64,000 nucleotides of DNA, taken from an uncultured Nitrospira sp. (GTDB taxonomy: Bacteria > Nitrospirota > Nitrospiria > Nitrospirales > Nitrospiraceae). Made by a program: the position numbers and the translations under genes. Position 1 is the stretch's first letter. Every line of letters begins with the position of its first letter. Shown here one piece after another: positions 34,408-44,513 of this stretch. The notes beneath the pieces are model-generated. The model did no database searches, was not told where the DNA came from, and saw only the letters and a list, made by a program, of their open reading frames with translations. The DNA lies in assembly GCA_902500805.1 (NCBI GenBank), contig CABVSA010000004.1, positions 18,112-82,111 on the forward strand. The letters run 5' to 3'.

Positions 34408-34722
34408 TTATGCCGTTGCAATACCGGTAATCAGGAGCTTGGTGAATCCTTGCCGGTGCCCACGAGTACGTCGGTAGTTCTTGCGGCGTTTCTTCTTGAA
34501 TACGGTAATCGATCGAGTCCGTCCTTGGCGCACAATTTCAGCTGTGACCTTGGCTCCCGGCACAAGAGGTTGCCCGATGAGGAATGTAGTGTCACCGTGC
34601 ACGAGACGGACCTGATCGAGGTCCACTTGTGCACCGACATCGCCCGGCAGGCTTTCAACTTGAATCGTCGCTCCTGCTTCTACCCGATATTGCTTACCAC
34701 CTGTCTCAACAATCGCGTACAT
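34408..34722 (-). CDS. rplU: 50S ribosomal protein L21
   Basis: 104 residues. MYAIVETGGKQYRVEAG and the KKRRKNYRRTRGHRQGFTKL basic end are diagnostic. First gene of rplU-rpmA-obgE. Confidence 0.97.
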   Translation of the reverse strand: MYAIVETGGKQYRVEAGATIQVESLPGDVGAQVDLDQVRLVHGDTTFLIGQPLVPGAKVTAEIVRQGRTRSITVFKKKRRKNYRRTRGHRQGFTKLLITGIATA

Positions 34723-34938
34723 ATCTCTTCTCCAGTCTTGAGGAACGGTTCATTTAACATGTGAGCGCAAGAAGTGTCAAGCCATCGGGAGCGCCATGCT
34801 TGAATTGGTGATCATTCATCGCCCCCTCTTTCGTGGGCTAGGATCACCTCCAAGCCAGCACGTATTCTTGCGCCACACTGCGTCGCTGTCGTTGATGTGG
34901 TGGTGATCGTCATTCTATTCCAAGTGAGTGATGAAAAC

Positions 34939-35283
34939 ATGGCGCATACCGGCAAGTTCGTGATTCGCACCTATCACCGGATTCCCGTTCGGTGCGAAGC
35001 CTACTACATGGGTGGTGACTTCCTCGGAAAGGGGACCGTCATGAACCTCTGTCGAAACGGGTTTCGTGTACTCGGCGATCATCAAGTCGTACCGGGAATG
35101 GAACTCACCGTGCGTCTCTCTCTCCCGGATAAGGATGGGCCGGTGGAAATCCAACGCGTTGTGGTTCGGTGGGTTCGCGGCCTGCTGTTTGGAGCGAAAA
35201 TCATGACGATGAGTCCGGACGGAGAAGATCGAGTTGCCACGTTTCTGAGCGCTCGCCTTCGCGCCTATTGTGCCTCGTCCTAA
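34939..35283 (+). CDS. PilZ-domain protein
   Basis: ~114-residue single PilZ domain, which in other bacteria binds c-di-GMP. The expected RxxxR appears as RIPVRCEAY and the (D/N)xSxxG-like loop as MNLCRNGFRV, so key residues are partly altered and c-di-GMP binding is uncertain. ATG 34939 chosen; upstream frame opens at GTG 34897. Divergent from rplU. Confidence 0.78.
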   Translation: MAHTGKFVIRTYHRIPVRCEAYYMGGDFLGKGTVMNLCRNGFRVLGDHQVVPGMELTVRLSLPDKDGPVEIQRVVVRWVRGLLFGAKIMTMSPDGEDRVATFLSARLRAYCASS

Positions 35284-35419
35284 GCGTCGACCTCATGACT
35301 GCATACTTCCTTGCCCGGGTTGAACCCCGTTTGCTTGACCCGAGGTCAGCTGCACGCTATAGTCCCTCACGCGAATCAAAGCAGTATCCTCACGATCCGT
35401 TGATGGAGCGCGCACCCAT

Positions 35420-36334
35420 ATGTTGGAGCCGGTTGAAAAAATCTGGATGGACGGGAAGTTCGTGCCTTGGGGAGAGGCGAACGTCCATGTCCTGACCCAC
35501 TCGTTACACTATGGTCTGGCAGCATTCGAAGGCGTGCGCTGTTACAAAGGCAAGTCAGGATCCGCTATCTTTCGACTGCAAGAACATGTCGATCGATTGT
35601 TCGATTCGGCGCACATCAGCATGATGGTCATGCCGTACGATAAGAAGCAGATGACCGAGGCCATCGTGGAAACGGTTCGTGTAAATCGACTGGATGCCTG
35701 TTACATCCGCCCCTTGGTTTTTATCGGGTATGGGGCGATGGGGGTGCATCCGGGGGACAACCCGATTCGGGTGGCCATCGCTGCGTGGAAGTGGGGGGCT
35801 TATTTGGGAGATGAGGCCCTTGCCAATGGGATGCGCGCGTGCGTGTCTTCCTTTACGCGACACCATGTGAATGTGTCCATGACCAGAGGGAAGATCTCCG
35901 GCTATTACGTGAACTCTATTCTTGCGAAACAGCAAGCGAAGGCTGATGGATACGACGAGGCGATTCTTCTCGATCCGGAGGGGTATGTCGCCGAAGGAAC
36001 AGGGGAGAATGTGTTCATCATTCGCCGCGGTGTTCTGAAGACGACGCCGTTGACGTCAGTCCTGGAAGGGATTACGAGGAATTCCGTCATCCAATTGGCG
36101 CAAGAGCGGAACATCACGGTCCTCGAAGAACGGTTTACGCGTGATGAAATGTACATTGCCGATGAAGTATTTGTAACAGGGACGGCTGCTGAACTGACTC
36201 CGGTCCGGGAGATTGACAATCGCCGTATCGGTACCGGGACACCCGGGCCGATTACGCGCGCGCTCCAAGACACCTTCTTCTCGATCGTGCGTGGTGAGGA
36301 CTCCTCGCACCAATCCTGGCTGACCAAGATCTAG
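35420..36334 (+). CDS. ilvE: Branched-chain amino acid aminotransferase
   Basis: Fold-type IV PLP enzyme. EKIWMDGKFVPWGEANVHVLTHSLHYGLAAFEGVRCY is the standard start; the PLP lysine is in KISGYYVNSILAKQQA, with EGTGENVFII and FVTGTAAELTPV. 304 residues. Last step of valine, leucine and isoleucine synthesis. Convergent with secG. Confidence 0.93.
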   Translation: MLEPVEKIWMDGKFVPWGEANVHVLTHSLHYGLAAFEGVRCYKGKSGSAIFRLQEHVDRLFDSAHISMMVMPYDKKQMTEAIVETVRVNRLDACYIRPLVFIGYGAMGVHPGDNPIRVAIAAWKWGAYLGDEALANGMRACVSSFTRHHVNVSMTRGKISGYYVNSILAKQQAKADGYDEAILLDPEGYVAEGTGENVFIIRRGVLKTTPLTSVLEGITRNSVIQLAQERNITVLEERFTRDEMYIADEVFVTGTAAELTPVREIDNRRIGTGTPGPITRALQDTFFSIVRGEDSSHQSWLTKI

Positions 36335-36433
36335 ACATCGCAGCCGCTCGCAACCATAGATGCCGGAAGGAGCGAGCGCTCCTCACCGGCAGGTACAAGT
36401 TCGTCCGATGACTCAGGTCGTTTCCGTGCTCGA

Positions 36434-36793
36434 TTAGTGGCTAGTTGAGGGAGAGTCAGCCGGGGAAGAGTGGGACTCACCCGATGGTTGCGCAGGCGGT
36501 GTAGCCGGAGCAGTTGTCGGCTCACTCTTGTGGTCGAGATCAATGACCGTCGAGGAGACATTTCGCTGTTTTGCCAAGATGGCCAGGCTGAGTGACGTTA
36601 CCATAAAAATGGCAGCAACGAACACGGTCAGCTTACTCAGAAAGTTAGCCGGGCCGCGGCTTCCGAAGACCGTCTGACTGGACCCACCAAAGGCGGCCCC
36701 GATCTCCGCCCCTTTCCCGGACTGGAGTAGAATCGCTCCGATCATAAGAAAACAGATGAATACGTGGACGACCACGATTAGCGTGTATAACAT
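36434..36793 (-). CDS. secG: Preprotein translocase subunit SecG
   Basis: Two membrane helices (LIVVVHVFICFLMIGAILLQ and FVAAIFMVTSLSLAILAK) flank the SecG signature GKGAEIGAAFGGSSQTVFGSRG. A proline/serine-rich C-tail is added. Last gene of gap-pgk-tpiA-secG, seven bp after tpiA, a common order. Confidence 0.93.
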   Translation of the reverse strand: MLYTLIVVVHVFICFLMIGAILLQSGKGAEIGAAFGGSSQTVFGSRGPANFLSKLTVFVAAIFMVTSLSLAILAKQRNVSSTVIDLDHKSEPTTAPATPPAQPSGESHSSPADSPSTSH

Positions 36794-36799
36794 GAACGT

Positions 36800-37582
36800 T
36801 CAGACTCCGATTGTTCGAGTAGTAGAAGCAAGATTGATGATTGTAGCAAAGGAGCTCACCTCTAGACAAGCGCCTCCGATCAGTGCGCCATCCACCTGGT
36901 CCGACGACAAGAGTGAGGCGATATTCTGTGTGGTCACGCTGCCGCCATACAGAATCCTTGTCCGTTCAGCGATGACGGGAGAGGCGGTGGCGGAAAGAAC
37001 AGCTCGGATCGTCTGATGCGCTGCAACGGCTTGCTCAGTGGTTGCCGATCGGCCGGTACCGATCGCCCATATCGGTTCATAAGCGACCGTGAGAGTTTCC
37101 AGGGTTTCGGTTGAAAATCCAGCCAAGCTCTCGTGGAGCTGCTGAGCGAGCACGTCGTCGGTTGAGCCGGCTTCTCGCTGCGCGAGTGACTCACCGATGC
37201 AGAGGATCGGGCGAATCCCATATGCAAAGGCTGCCTGAAGTTTCTTGTGAATTCCGTCACCTCGTTCACCAAAGAGCGTTCGCCGTTCAGAATGGCCAAG
37301 AATCACATGGCGACAACCGAGGTCCTTCAGCATGGGGGCGGAGATCTCTCCGGTGTAGGCTCCTTTCGGTTCCCAAAACAGGTTTTGCGCCCCGAGCTGG
37401 ATGAAAGACTCTGAGCCTAAGACCCTCCCGACCGATTCCAATGCCGTAAAGGGGGGAGCGACAACCAGTTCTACACCTGTGGGAATCTTCGAAAGGTGCT
37501 GGCTCAATTCACCGACAAACGTGGCCGCTTCGGATGCGGTCTTGTTCATCTTCCAATTGCCAACAATGAGCCGTGTACGCAC
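36800..37582 (-). CDS. tpiA: Triosephosphate isomerase
   Basis: TIM barrel. VGNWKMNKT with the catalytic lysine, HVILGHSERR with histidine, AYEPIWAIGTGRSAT with glutamate, and LYGGSVTTQNI are all present. 260 residues. Interconverts dihydroxyacetone phosphate and glyceraldehyde 3-phosphate. Confidence 0.96.
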   Translation of the reverse strand: MRTRLIVGNWKMNKTASEAATFVGELSQHLSKIPTGVELVVAPPFTALESVGRVLGSESFIQLGAQNLFWEPKGAYTGEISAPMLKDLGCRHVILGHSERRTLFGERGDGIHKKLQAAFAYGIRPILCIGESLAQREAGSTDDVLAQQLHESLAGFSTETLETLTVAYEPIWAIGTGRSATTEQAVAAHQTIRAVLSATASPVIAERTRILYGGSVTTQNIASLLSSDQVDGALIGGACLEVSSFATIINLASTTRTIGV

Positions 37583-37621
37583 ACAATGTCCTGGGATTGA
37601 GGTTGTACTGAGAAACCGTCG

Positions 37622-38821
37622 TCAGTCCTGGCGATCAGGTAATGCCGCAAGGCCGGGTAATGTTTTACCTTCAAGCAGTTCCAGGGCTGCACCACCACCG
37701 GTGGAGATAAAGGACATATTCTCCGACACACCGGCTCGATGAACAGCGAGGGCCGTTTCACCGCCACCGACGATCGTCAGGGCGTACGCATCGGCGATGG
37801 CGTGGGCCATGGCTAAGGTCCCTCTTGCATAGGCGTCGATTTCAAAGACACCCATCGGTCCGTTCCACAGAATGGTCTTGGCGTTCTGGACCGCCTCATT
37901 GAAGAGTTTGACGGAGGCCGGGCCGATATCGAGGGCATACCACCCTTTCGGAATCTCCTGGACGGGGACAATCTTGGTTTCTGCACCGACCTCTCGGCTG
38001 GCCGCGACTACACAGTCGACGGGGAGATAAAACTTGACCCCACGCGAGAGGGCATGGTCTTCGATGCCTCGCGCAAAATCCAGCATGTCCATTTCGCAGA
38101 GCGAGTTGCCGATCTCCATGCCTTTGGCCTTCAAGAAGGTGAACGCCATGCCGCCACCGATGATGACCTTGTCGACTTTCTTGCCGAGATTCTCAATCAC
38201 TCCGATTTTCCCGGACACTTTAGCGCCACCTAGAATGGCGGCAAACGGGCGTACGGGATTGGCGACGGCCCCCTCGAGGTACTCGATCTCCTTCTTGAGC
38301 AGTGCTCCTGCCGCAGCATCTTTAATGTATTTCGTAATGCCGACCGTCGAGGCGTGGGCGCGGTGCGCGGCTCCAAAGGCGTCGTTGATAAACACGTCTC
38401 CCAGCGAGGCCAGGGCCTTCGCGAAGCCATCGTCGTTTTTCTCTTCGCCGGTATGAAACCGGAGGTTTTCGAGTAAGAGCACATCCCCGTCCTTCATCTT
38501 GGTGACCAGGTTCTCGACGGCTGGCCCTATGCAATCCGGAGCGAAGAGAACTTCTTTGCCAAGGAGCCGTCCCAAACGTTTGGCGACAGGAGCGAGGCTA
38601 TATTTTGGTTCAAACGCGCCCTTCGGTCTGCCGAGGTGTGAACAGAGAATGACTTTCGCACCCTCATCAACGACGCGATTGATCGTCGGCAGGGTGGAGC
38701 GAATGCGGGTGTCGTCGGTAATTTGTAACGACTCGTCTAGGGGGACGTTGAAATCCGCTCGAATAATGACCCGTTTGCCACGAAGTTGCACATCATCGAT
38801 GGTTTTTTTGTGCAAGTTCAC
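37622..38821 (-). CDS. pgk: Phosphoglycerate kinase
   Basis: Starts MNLHKKTIDDVQLRGKRVIIRADFNVPLD; other motifs are CSHLGRPKG, ENLRFHTGEEKND, GGAKVSGKIGVIENL and WNGPMGVFE. 399 residues. Makes ATP and 3-phosphoglycerate, reversible. Between gap and tpiA. Confidence 0.96.
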   Translation of the reverse strand: MNLHKKTIDDVQLRGKRVIIRADFNVPLDESLQITDDTRIRSTLPTINRVVDEGAKVILCSHLGRPKGAFEPKYSLAPVAKRLGRLLGKEVLFAPDCIGPAVENLVTKMKDGDVLLLENLRFHTGEEKNDDGFAKALASLGDVFINDAFGAAHRAHASTVGITKYIKDAAAGALLKKEIEYLEGAVANPVRPFAAILGGAKVSGKIGVIENLGKKVDKVIIGGGMAFTFLKAKGMEIGNSLCEMDMLDFARGIEDHALSRGVKFYLPVDCVVAASREVGAETKIVPVQEIPKGWYALDIGPASVKLFNEAVQNAKTILWNGPMGVFEIDAYARGTLAMAHAIADAYALTIVGGGETALAVHRAGVSENMSFISTGGGAALELLEGKTLPGLAALPDRQD

Positions 38822-38911
38822 GGAAAGCTCCTTGGTGTAGGTTCATTCAGCAGCCCAAACGTCGGGATGGATGAGCAATGGAGCCGGCTCGGTCATCCCC
38901 GGCGCAGTCAG

Positions 38912-40015
<1,104 letters not shown>

Positions 40016-40159
40016 TCAAGATGGAAGGATGGGTGTGCCGTGCAAAAATGATGTAACAATATGCGGGCTTCGGAGTCTGTTGCAGCTCCAGGAGTTGCTT
40101 CCAGTTCTTCAGGAAGGCTAGAGTTCTCAGGTCTCTCGAACTATGAGGGTGTCAGACTG

Positions 40160-42577
40160 ATGAGCCAAACATTATTCGATCAAGCCACGCAAGCGTTGGA
40201 GTGGCCGCGTGTGCTCGAGTTTCTCTCCCTCCAGGCACAGTCGGCGATCGGGCGCGCTCGATGCCAATCACTCTCATTGGCCAGCGAGCTGACGGATACT
40301 CATCACCGCCAACAAGAGACCAGTGAAATGGTGGCGTGGCTCGAAGGGAGCGATCCGGTCCCGGCGTTAGGCTTTCCCGATATTCGTGAGCCAGTCACTC
40401 GGGCGTCCAAAGGTGGTGTGCTGGAGGCTGGTGAGTTGCGGGACTGTGCCATCGTGCTGGCCATGCTCGCTGAGCTGGAACGCTACGCAGAATCTCACAA
40501 AGGCGAGACTCAACGGCTGGCGCAGGTCTTAGAGCCGCTTCGTGCCGCAAGGGCTCTGCAAGGAGTGTTGCGTGTCATTGAGGCAGCTATCCAGCCGGAT
40601 GGATCCATGAAGGAGACGGCTTCTCCGGAGTTGCGGCGTCTGACACATCACGCGCAGGGATTGAAGCAGGAGATGCGTGGCCATCTCGATCGGATTCTCC
40701 AGTCGCGGCGATACGAGGAGGTGTTGCAAGAGTCGTATTTTGCTCAGCGAGAAGGGCGCTACGTCATACCCGTGAAGGCGGACATGAGGGGGCGAATTCC
40801 TGGGATCGTTCACGATGTGTCCGCGAGCGGAGCAACCGTTTTTCTGGAGCCACGGGAGTTGGTCGAATTGAACAATTCTATCAAGGTAGCGGATTTAGAG
40901 ATTGAGCGGGAGGTGCAGCGTATCCTACGGGAGCTGAGTGCTGTCGTTGCTTCCAAAGCGGATGTGATCAGCCAGGGGTTGGAAGTGTTGGTTCAATGCG
41001 ATGTCATCAAGGCTAGGGCCGAGATGAGTCGTCGGCTGAAATGTCACCCTGTGAGTTTGAATGAGTCGGGCCGTGTCATTCTCAAGCAGGCCCGGCATCC
41101 ACTCTTACTGCTTGCAAAGGATCAGGTCGTCGCCAACGATATTGAGTTGGATGAAACGGTTCGGGTGCTGGTCATCTCGGGACCGAATACGGGTGGGAAG
41201 ACGGTGACGCTCAAGATCGTCGGGCTTTTTGCCCTGATGGTTCGCGCCGGGCTGCATCTTCCCTGTGCGCCAGAGTCGGAGATGGCCCTCTTTACCGATC
41301 TCTATGCCGATATCGGTGATGCCCAGGACTTAAGTCGCGATCTTTCCAGTTTTTCGGCGCATATGACTCAGATGATTCGGCTCCTTTCTGAGCGTGCTGC
41401 CTGTTCGACGACTGAGCCTCTTGCTGCACCGCGTTCGTTGGTGCTGCTTGATGAGCCGGTGACTTCGACTGATCCCCAAGAGGGGGCTGCATTGGCAGAG
41501 GCGCTGCTCTGTCGCCTGGCGGAACTCAATATGAAGGTCGTGGCCACCACGCATTACGGGGCGCTCAAAGAGCTCGCACAAACGACTCCTGGTTTCGGGA
41601 ATGCCAGTGTTGAATTTGATGTGGAACAGCTGGCGCCGACCTATCGATTGTTCATGGGAATTCCTGGAGGCTCGTCGGCGCTCGAGATCGCCGGGCGCCT
41701 CGGTATGGATGAGCGCCTCGTGAATGAGGCACGGAAGCGTTTGCATCGCCAGAATCAACGGCTTGATGAATTGATGGCGGATTTGCAACGTAAGCAGCGT
41801 CAACTTGCCGATGATCGGGAACAGACCCAGCGAGCCAGGCAAGAAGCTGAACAAGCGGCTCGCGAAGCTCACGCGATCCGTATGCAATTGGAAGCTGTCG
41901 AGCAGGAAGCTCGACGGGGGCTCAAGAAGAAAATCGGTGAGCAGTTTCAACGGGCTCGGGCCGAGGTTCAAGCGACGGTCGATTCCCTGAAACGCGAACA
42001 GAAGCTCATTAAGGTAAAGGAGACGAAAGAGCGATTGCGTGAGTTAGAGACGAAGACCAGGCAGGAGCTTGCACCGCCGAGCGAGCCGATTCCGCTTGAA
42101 CGGCTTGCCGTCGGCGATACGGTGGAAATTACGGGCTTGGGCATGACCGGAATCTTGCTTGAAATTCCACAAGGGAAGAAACGCGTTCGTGTCAAAGTCG
42201 GAGAAGGGGAGATCCTCGCCACCGTTTCGAATCTCGTCGGGATCGCCAGTGAACCACACGGGGGGCTGCCTCAACCGACTGCCGCAGCATCGTCCCTTCA
42301 CCGGAATACAACAATTACCGGACTCGGGTTGGAGGAGCAGACCGTTGTGGATGTGCGAGGTCAAGCCGTGGATGAGGCTTTGGATCAGGTCGTGGCGGCG
42401 TTGGATCGAGCAACTCTGGGTGGTGCGCCGTTTCTTCGCGTCATTCACGGTCACGGCACCGGTCGACTCAAGTCCGCTCTGCGAGAGTATTTGAAATCAT
42501 CACCCTATGTGACGGAGTTTCGTCCAGGTGATCGAGCCGAAGGGGGCGATGGCGTGACAGTGGCGAAGCTGCGGTGA
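40160..42577 (+). CDS. mutS2: Endonuclease MutS2
   Basis: ~805 residues. MutS-type ATPase with Walker A SGPNTGGKTVTLK, Walker B LVLLDEPVTSTDP and the H-loop VATTHYGALKELAQ. A long coiled-coil (QRLDELMADLQRKQRQLADDREQ) and a KOW-like segment precede a C-terminal Smr nuclease domain with LRVIHGHGTGRLK. Acts on recombination intermediates or collided ribosomes. ATG 40160 is chosen over the frame start 40061, where no homology is seen. Confidence 0.95.
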   Translation: MSQTLFDQATQALEWPRVLEFLSLQAQSAIGRARCQSLSLASELTDTHHRQQETSEMVAWLEGSDPVPALGFPDIREPVTRASKGGVLEAGELRDCAIVLAMLAELERYAESHKGETQRLAQVLEPLRAARALQGVLRVIEAAIQPDGSMKETASPELRRLTHHAQGLKQEMRGHLDRILQSRRYEEVLQESYFAQREGRYVIPVKADMRGRIPGIVHDVSASGATVFLEPRELVELNNSIKVADLEIEREVQRILRELSAVVASKADVISQGLEVLVQCDVIKARAEMSRRLKCHPVSLNESGRVILKQARHPLLLLAKDQVVANDIELDETVRVLVISGPNTGGKTVTLKIVGLFALMVRAGLHLPCAPESEMALFTDLYADIGDAQDLSRDLSSFSAHMTQMIRLLSERAACSTTEPLAAPRSLVLLDEPVTSTDPQEGAALAEALLCRLAELNMKVVATTHYGALKELAQTTPGFGNASVEFDVEQLAPTYRLFMGIPGGSSALEIAGRLGMDERLVNEARKRLHRQNQRLDELMADLQRKQRQLADDREQTQRARQEAEQAAREAHAIRMQLEAVEQEARRGLKKKIGEQFQRARAEVQATVDSLKREQKLIKVKETKERLRELETKTRQELAPPSEPIPLERLAVGDTVEITGLGMTGILLEIPQGKKRVRVKVGEGEILATVSNLVGIASEPHGGLPQPTAAASSLHRNTTITGLGLEEQTVVDVRGQAVDEALDQVVAALDRATLGGAPFLRVIHGHGTGRLKSALREYLKSSPYVTEFRPGDRAEGGDGVTVAKLR

Positions 42578-42681
42578 GAAGATCGTGTTGAGCCGGAAAG
42601 CGAGAATCTTTGGCGCCTCCGGAGATCGAGTGGGGAAGAGTCTTGAGCTCAGCATACTGCGTCGCATCCTCCTTTGCGATG

Positions 42682-42712
42682 CCTCCCCTTCGTAAGGGGA
42701 GGAGAGGTGGGG
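42682..42712. repeat. Partial copy of palindromic repeat
   Basis: CCTCCCCTTCGTAAGGGGAGG (42682-42702), a 9-bp stem with 3-base loop, followed by AGAGGTGGGG, as at the end of the full units. Confidence 0.7.
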
Positions 42713-42765
42713 TCGAGTCTCTGCAGGCCGGTGCACGCTTGTGTGCATGGCCTTTAAGTCTTCGA

Positions 42766-42850
42766 CCTCCCCGTTCCTCTCCTTACGAAGGAGGGGGCAA
42801 GATGGTGGCCGGTTCAGATTCCTCCCCTTTGTAAGGGGAGGTGAGGAGGG
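42766..42850. repeat. ~85-bp palindromic repeat, left copy
   Basis: Two hairpins (CTCCTTACGAAGGAG and CTCCCCTTTGTAAGGGGAG) separated by GGGGCAAGATGGTGGC..GGTTCAGATT, ending in GAGGAGGG. Near-identical to the copy at 43227-43311, in the same orientation. The terminal GAGGAGGG is the only ribosome-binding site for the DUF559 gene starting at 42860. Confidence 0.8.
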
Positions 42851-42859
42851 GGCGATCGT

Positions 42860-43294
42860 ATGCCGTATGCGAAACGAGGGACGCCGGACTTCCTGCCTCT
42901 GAAACGACGACTGCGCTCAAATATGACGGAGGCCGAGCAGCGTCTCTGGGCTTGCTTGCGGCTCCGGCAGTTCCACGGGTTGAAGTTCCGGCGGCAGCAT
43001 AGCATCGGTCCGTACATCGTGGACTTCTATTGCCAGGAACGGGCGCTCGTGATCGAAGTGGATGGAGAGACCCATGCTGAGGAGGAGCAGATATTGAAGG
43101 ACCGGGAGCGAGATCGCTATTTGGAGTCGCTCGGGTTGTGCGTTGCACGGTACCAGAACCGCGATATCCTGATGAACCTCGACGGCGTGATCGAGGATCT
43201 ATCGCGGCGACTGAAGACGGCCTCTACCTCCCCCACCCCCTCCTTACAAAGGAGGGGCAAGATGGTGGCTGATTCAGAGTCCTCCCCTTTGTAA
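42860..43294 (+). CDS. DUF559 (Vsr-like) endonuclease-domain protein
   Basis: 144 residues. N-terminal MPYAKRGTPDFLPLKRRLRSNMTEAEQRLW, then GLKFRRQHSIGPYIVDFYCQERALVIEVDGETH, containing the D...ExD of the PD-(D/E)XK fold, and RDRYLESLGLCVARYQNRDIL, all typical of DUF559. Likely a DNA nuclease related to very-short-patch repair enzymes. Its ribosome-binding site is in the left repeat and its last ~25 codons and stop lie inside the right repeat, so the C-terminal tail (RLKTASTSPTPSLQRRGK...) is repeat-derived. Start and stop both come from the repeats. Confidence 0.8.
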   Translation: MPYAKRGTPDFLPLKRRLRSNMTEAEQRLWACLRLRQFHGLKFRRQHSIGPYIVDFYCQERALVIEVDGETHAEEEQILKDRERDRYLESLGLCVARYQNRDILMNLDGVIEDLSRRLKTASTSPTPSLQRRGKMVADSESSPL

Positions 43295-43311
43295 GGGGAG
43301 GTTGGGTGGGG
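43227..43311. repeat. ~85-bp palindromic repeat, right copy
   Basis: Direct copy of 42766-42850 with the same two hairpins (CTCCTTACAAAGGAG and CTCCCCTTTGTAAGGGGAG) and the same central GGGGCAAGATGGTGGCTGATTCAGA; ends GGTTGGGTGGGG. Contains the stop codon of the DUF559 gene. Confidence 0.8.
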
Positions 43312-43672
43312 TCGAACGTTAGCGTTCCCCCTTCCCCTCCTGACAAAGGAGTGCATGACCCGATGCCCGAATTGCCTCCGATTGACACGAAGGCCTACGA
43401 TTTCACGCAATGGCTCCTGCCGTGCGAAGTGCTGAAGTTTGACTCTATCTGATCCAGTAGCCAACCATGTTTCGTCTCCGGTGCATAGTCGATCAGCAGC
43501 ACCAAGCGCTTGTCCTGATCTCCGGATGAGAGGAGAAAGCTGGGGTGAGGGTGTGTGTTTGGTTGGATAGATGGCTGCTCGATTCCTGCAGGAGTGCGAG
43601 TCGGCGCTTTCATTGACAGTGTACGGAGATATGACGTACGGTACATCCTGTGGGTGTTACGCGGGAGGGACT
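43295..43672. other. Gap with gene fragment
   Basis: Contains the 3' part of the repeat, a short ORF fragment at 43363-43452 and the promoter of the DUF1778 gene. The segment 43622-43645 (TGTACGGAGATATGACGTACGGTACA) has interrupted GTAC arms that may be the toxin-antitoxin operator. Confidence 0.4.
43363..43452 (+). pseudogene. Possible N-terminal fragment of a four-helix-bundle (Avd-like) protein
   Basis: 29-residue ORF with an AAGGAG site upstream. Its sequence (KAYDFTQWLLPCEVLKF) resembles the first helix of Avd/four-helix-bundle proteins (xYDLxLWLLPxVExFP). The frame stops at once, so it would be a remnant. The family is often found in repeat-rich loci. Weak evidence. Confidence 0.3.
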
Positions 43673-43975
43673 ATGCCGACGATTGCGAAGAAAAAATCTC
43701 GGAAAGGTAGTGCAAGACTGGATGTGCGCTTGCGACCCGACAAGAAGGCCTTGATCGAAGAAGCTGCCACGCTTTCCGGGAAGACGATCAGTGAGTATGT
43801 GGTCTCAACACTTCTGCAGCAATCGACAGAGGTTCTCCAACGGCATCGGCATATCCGTCTTTCCGATCGCGATCGCGATCAATTTCTCACTTTGCTGGAT
43901 GCTTCGGATGAACCGAGTGCTACGCTCACCCGAGCGGTGCGGAAGTACAAGCAGGTAGTGGGGACAAAGCGGTGA
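43673..43975 (+). CDS. DUF1778-family antitoxin (TacA-like)
   Basis: 100 residues. An N-terminal ribbon-helix-helix (ARLDVRLRPDKKALIEEAATLSGKTISEYVVSTL) is the DNA-binding part; the C-terminal tail masks the acetyltransferase. ATG 43673 has a GGGAGGG site. Overlaps the next gene by four bases (GTGA). Probably self-repressing with its partner. Confidence 0.88.
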   Translation: MPTIAKKKSRKGSARLDVRLRPDKKALIEEAATLSGKTISEYVVSTLLQQSTEVLQRHRHIRLSDRDRDQFLTLLDASDEPSATLTRAVRKYKQVVGTKR

Positions 43976-44454
43976 TTGTTGTGCCATTGAGCGATCGTCA
44001 CGATCGCTCGCAGTTCGATTGTGGAGAGCCGGCTCTCAATCTCTTCTTGCAACGGTACGCCGGTCAGCACGACCGCCGTGGGTTTGGCCGGACCTATGTT
44101 GCGGTTTCTGAGAGAGCTGTCGCCATCAGCGGATACTACAGTATCTCCAGCGGGTCGATTGCATTTGAAACGGTTCCCGAGAATCTTCCCCGTCATCCAG
44201 TGCCGATCGTTCTCTTGGGCCGACTTGCCGTTGATCGGCGGTTCCAGTCTCAAGGAGTGGGCGGGTTGCTGTTAGTGGATGCCTTGCGTCGCGCACAACG
44301 TGCGGCTGACGAATTGGGAATCTACGCGGTTGCTGTGGAAGCGCTTTCCGATCGAGCGAAATCCTTCTATGTCAAATTCGGTTTTCGGGCGTTGACCGAC
44401 GATCGCTTGCATCTCTATCTGCCGATCAAGGTTGTGCGCCGACTTCATCTGTGA
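43972..44454 (+). CDS. GNAT-family toxin (TacT-like)
   Basis: 160 residues, GTG start overlapping the antitoxin stop. GNAT features: LLGRLAVDRRFQSQGVGGLLLVDALRRA contains the acetyl-CoA loop (Q/RxxGxG/A), and KSFYVKFGFRAL closes the fold. TacT-type toxins acetylate charged tRNAs; this is inferred from the pairing with DUF1778. Confidence 0.88.
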   Translation: MIVVPLSDRHDRSQFDCGEPALNLFLQRYAGQHDRRGFGRTYVAVSERAVAISGYYSISSGSIAFETVPENLPRHPVPIVLLGRLAVDRRFQSQGVGGLLLVDALRRAQRAADELGIYAVAVEALSDRAKSFYVKFGFRALTDDRLHLYLPIKVVRRLHL

Positions 44455-44513
44455 TCGATAGTGTGACATCGTTGGGAGATGTAATGCACCAGGTCAAACG
44501 ATGCTCAGATGCT

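Larger units (their letters stand above)
42578..42859. other. Repeat-rich gap before DUF559 gene
   Basis: Holds a partial palindrome (42682-42712) and the left full unit (42766-42850). No gene fits. Confidence 0.5.

Noticed and set aside
42766..43311. CRISPR-like array
   Set aside because: Only two full units, 460 bp apart with a gene between; not regularly spaced and no cas genes.
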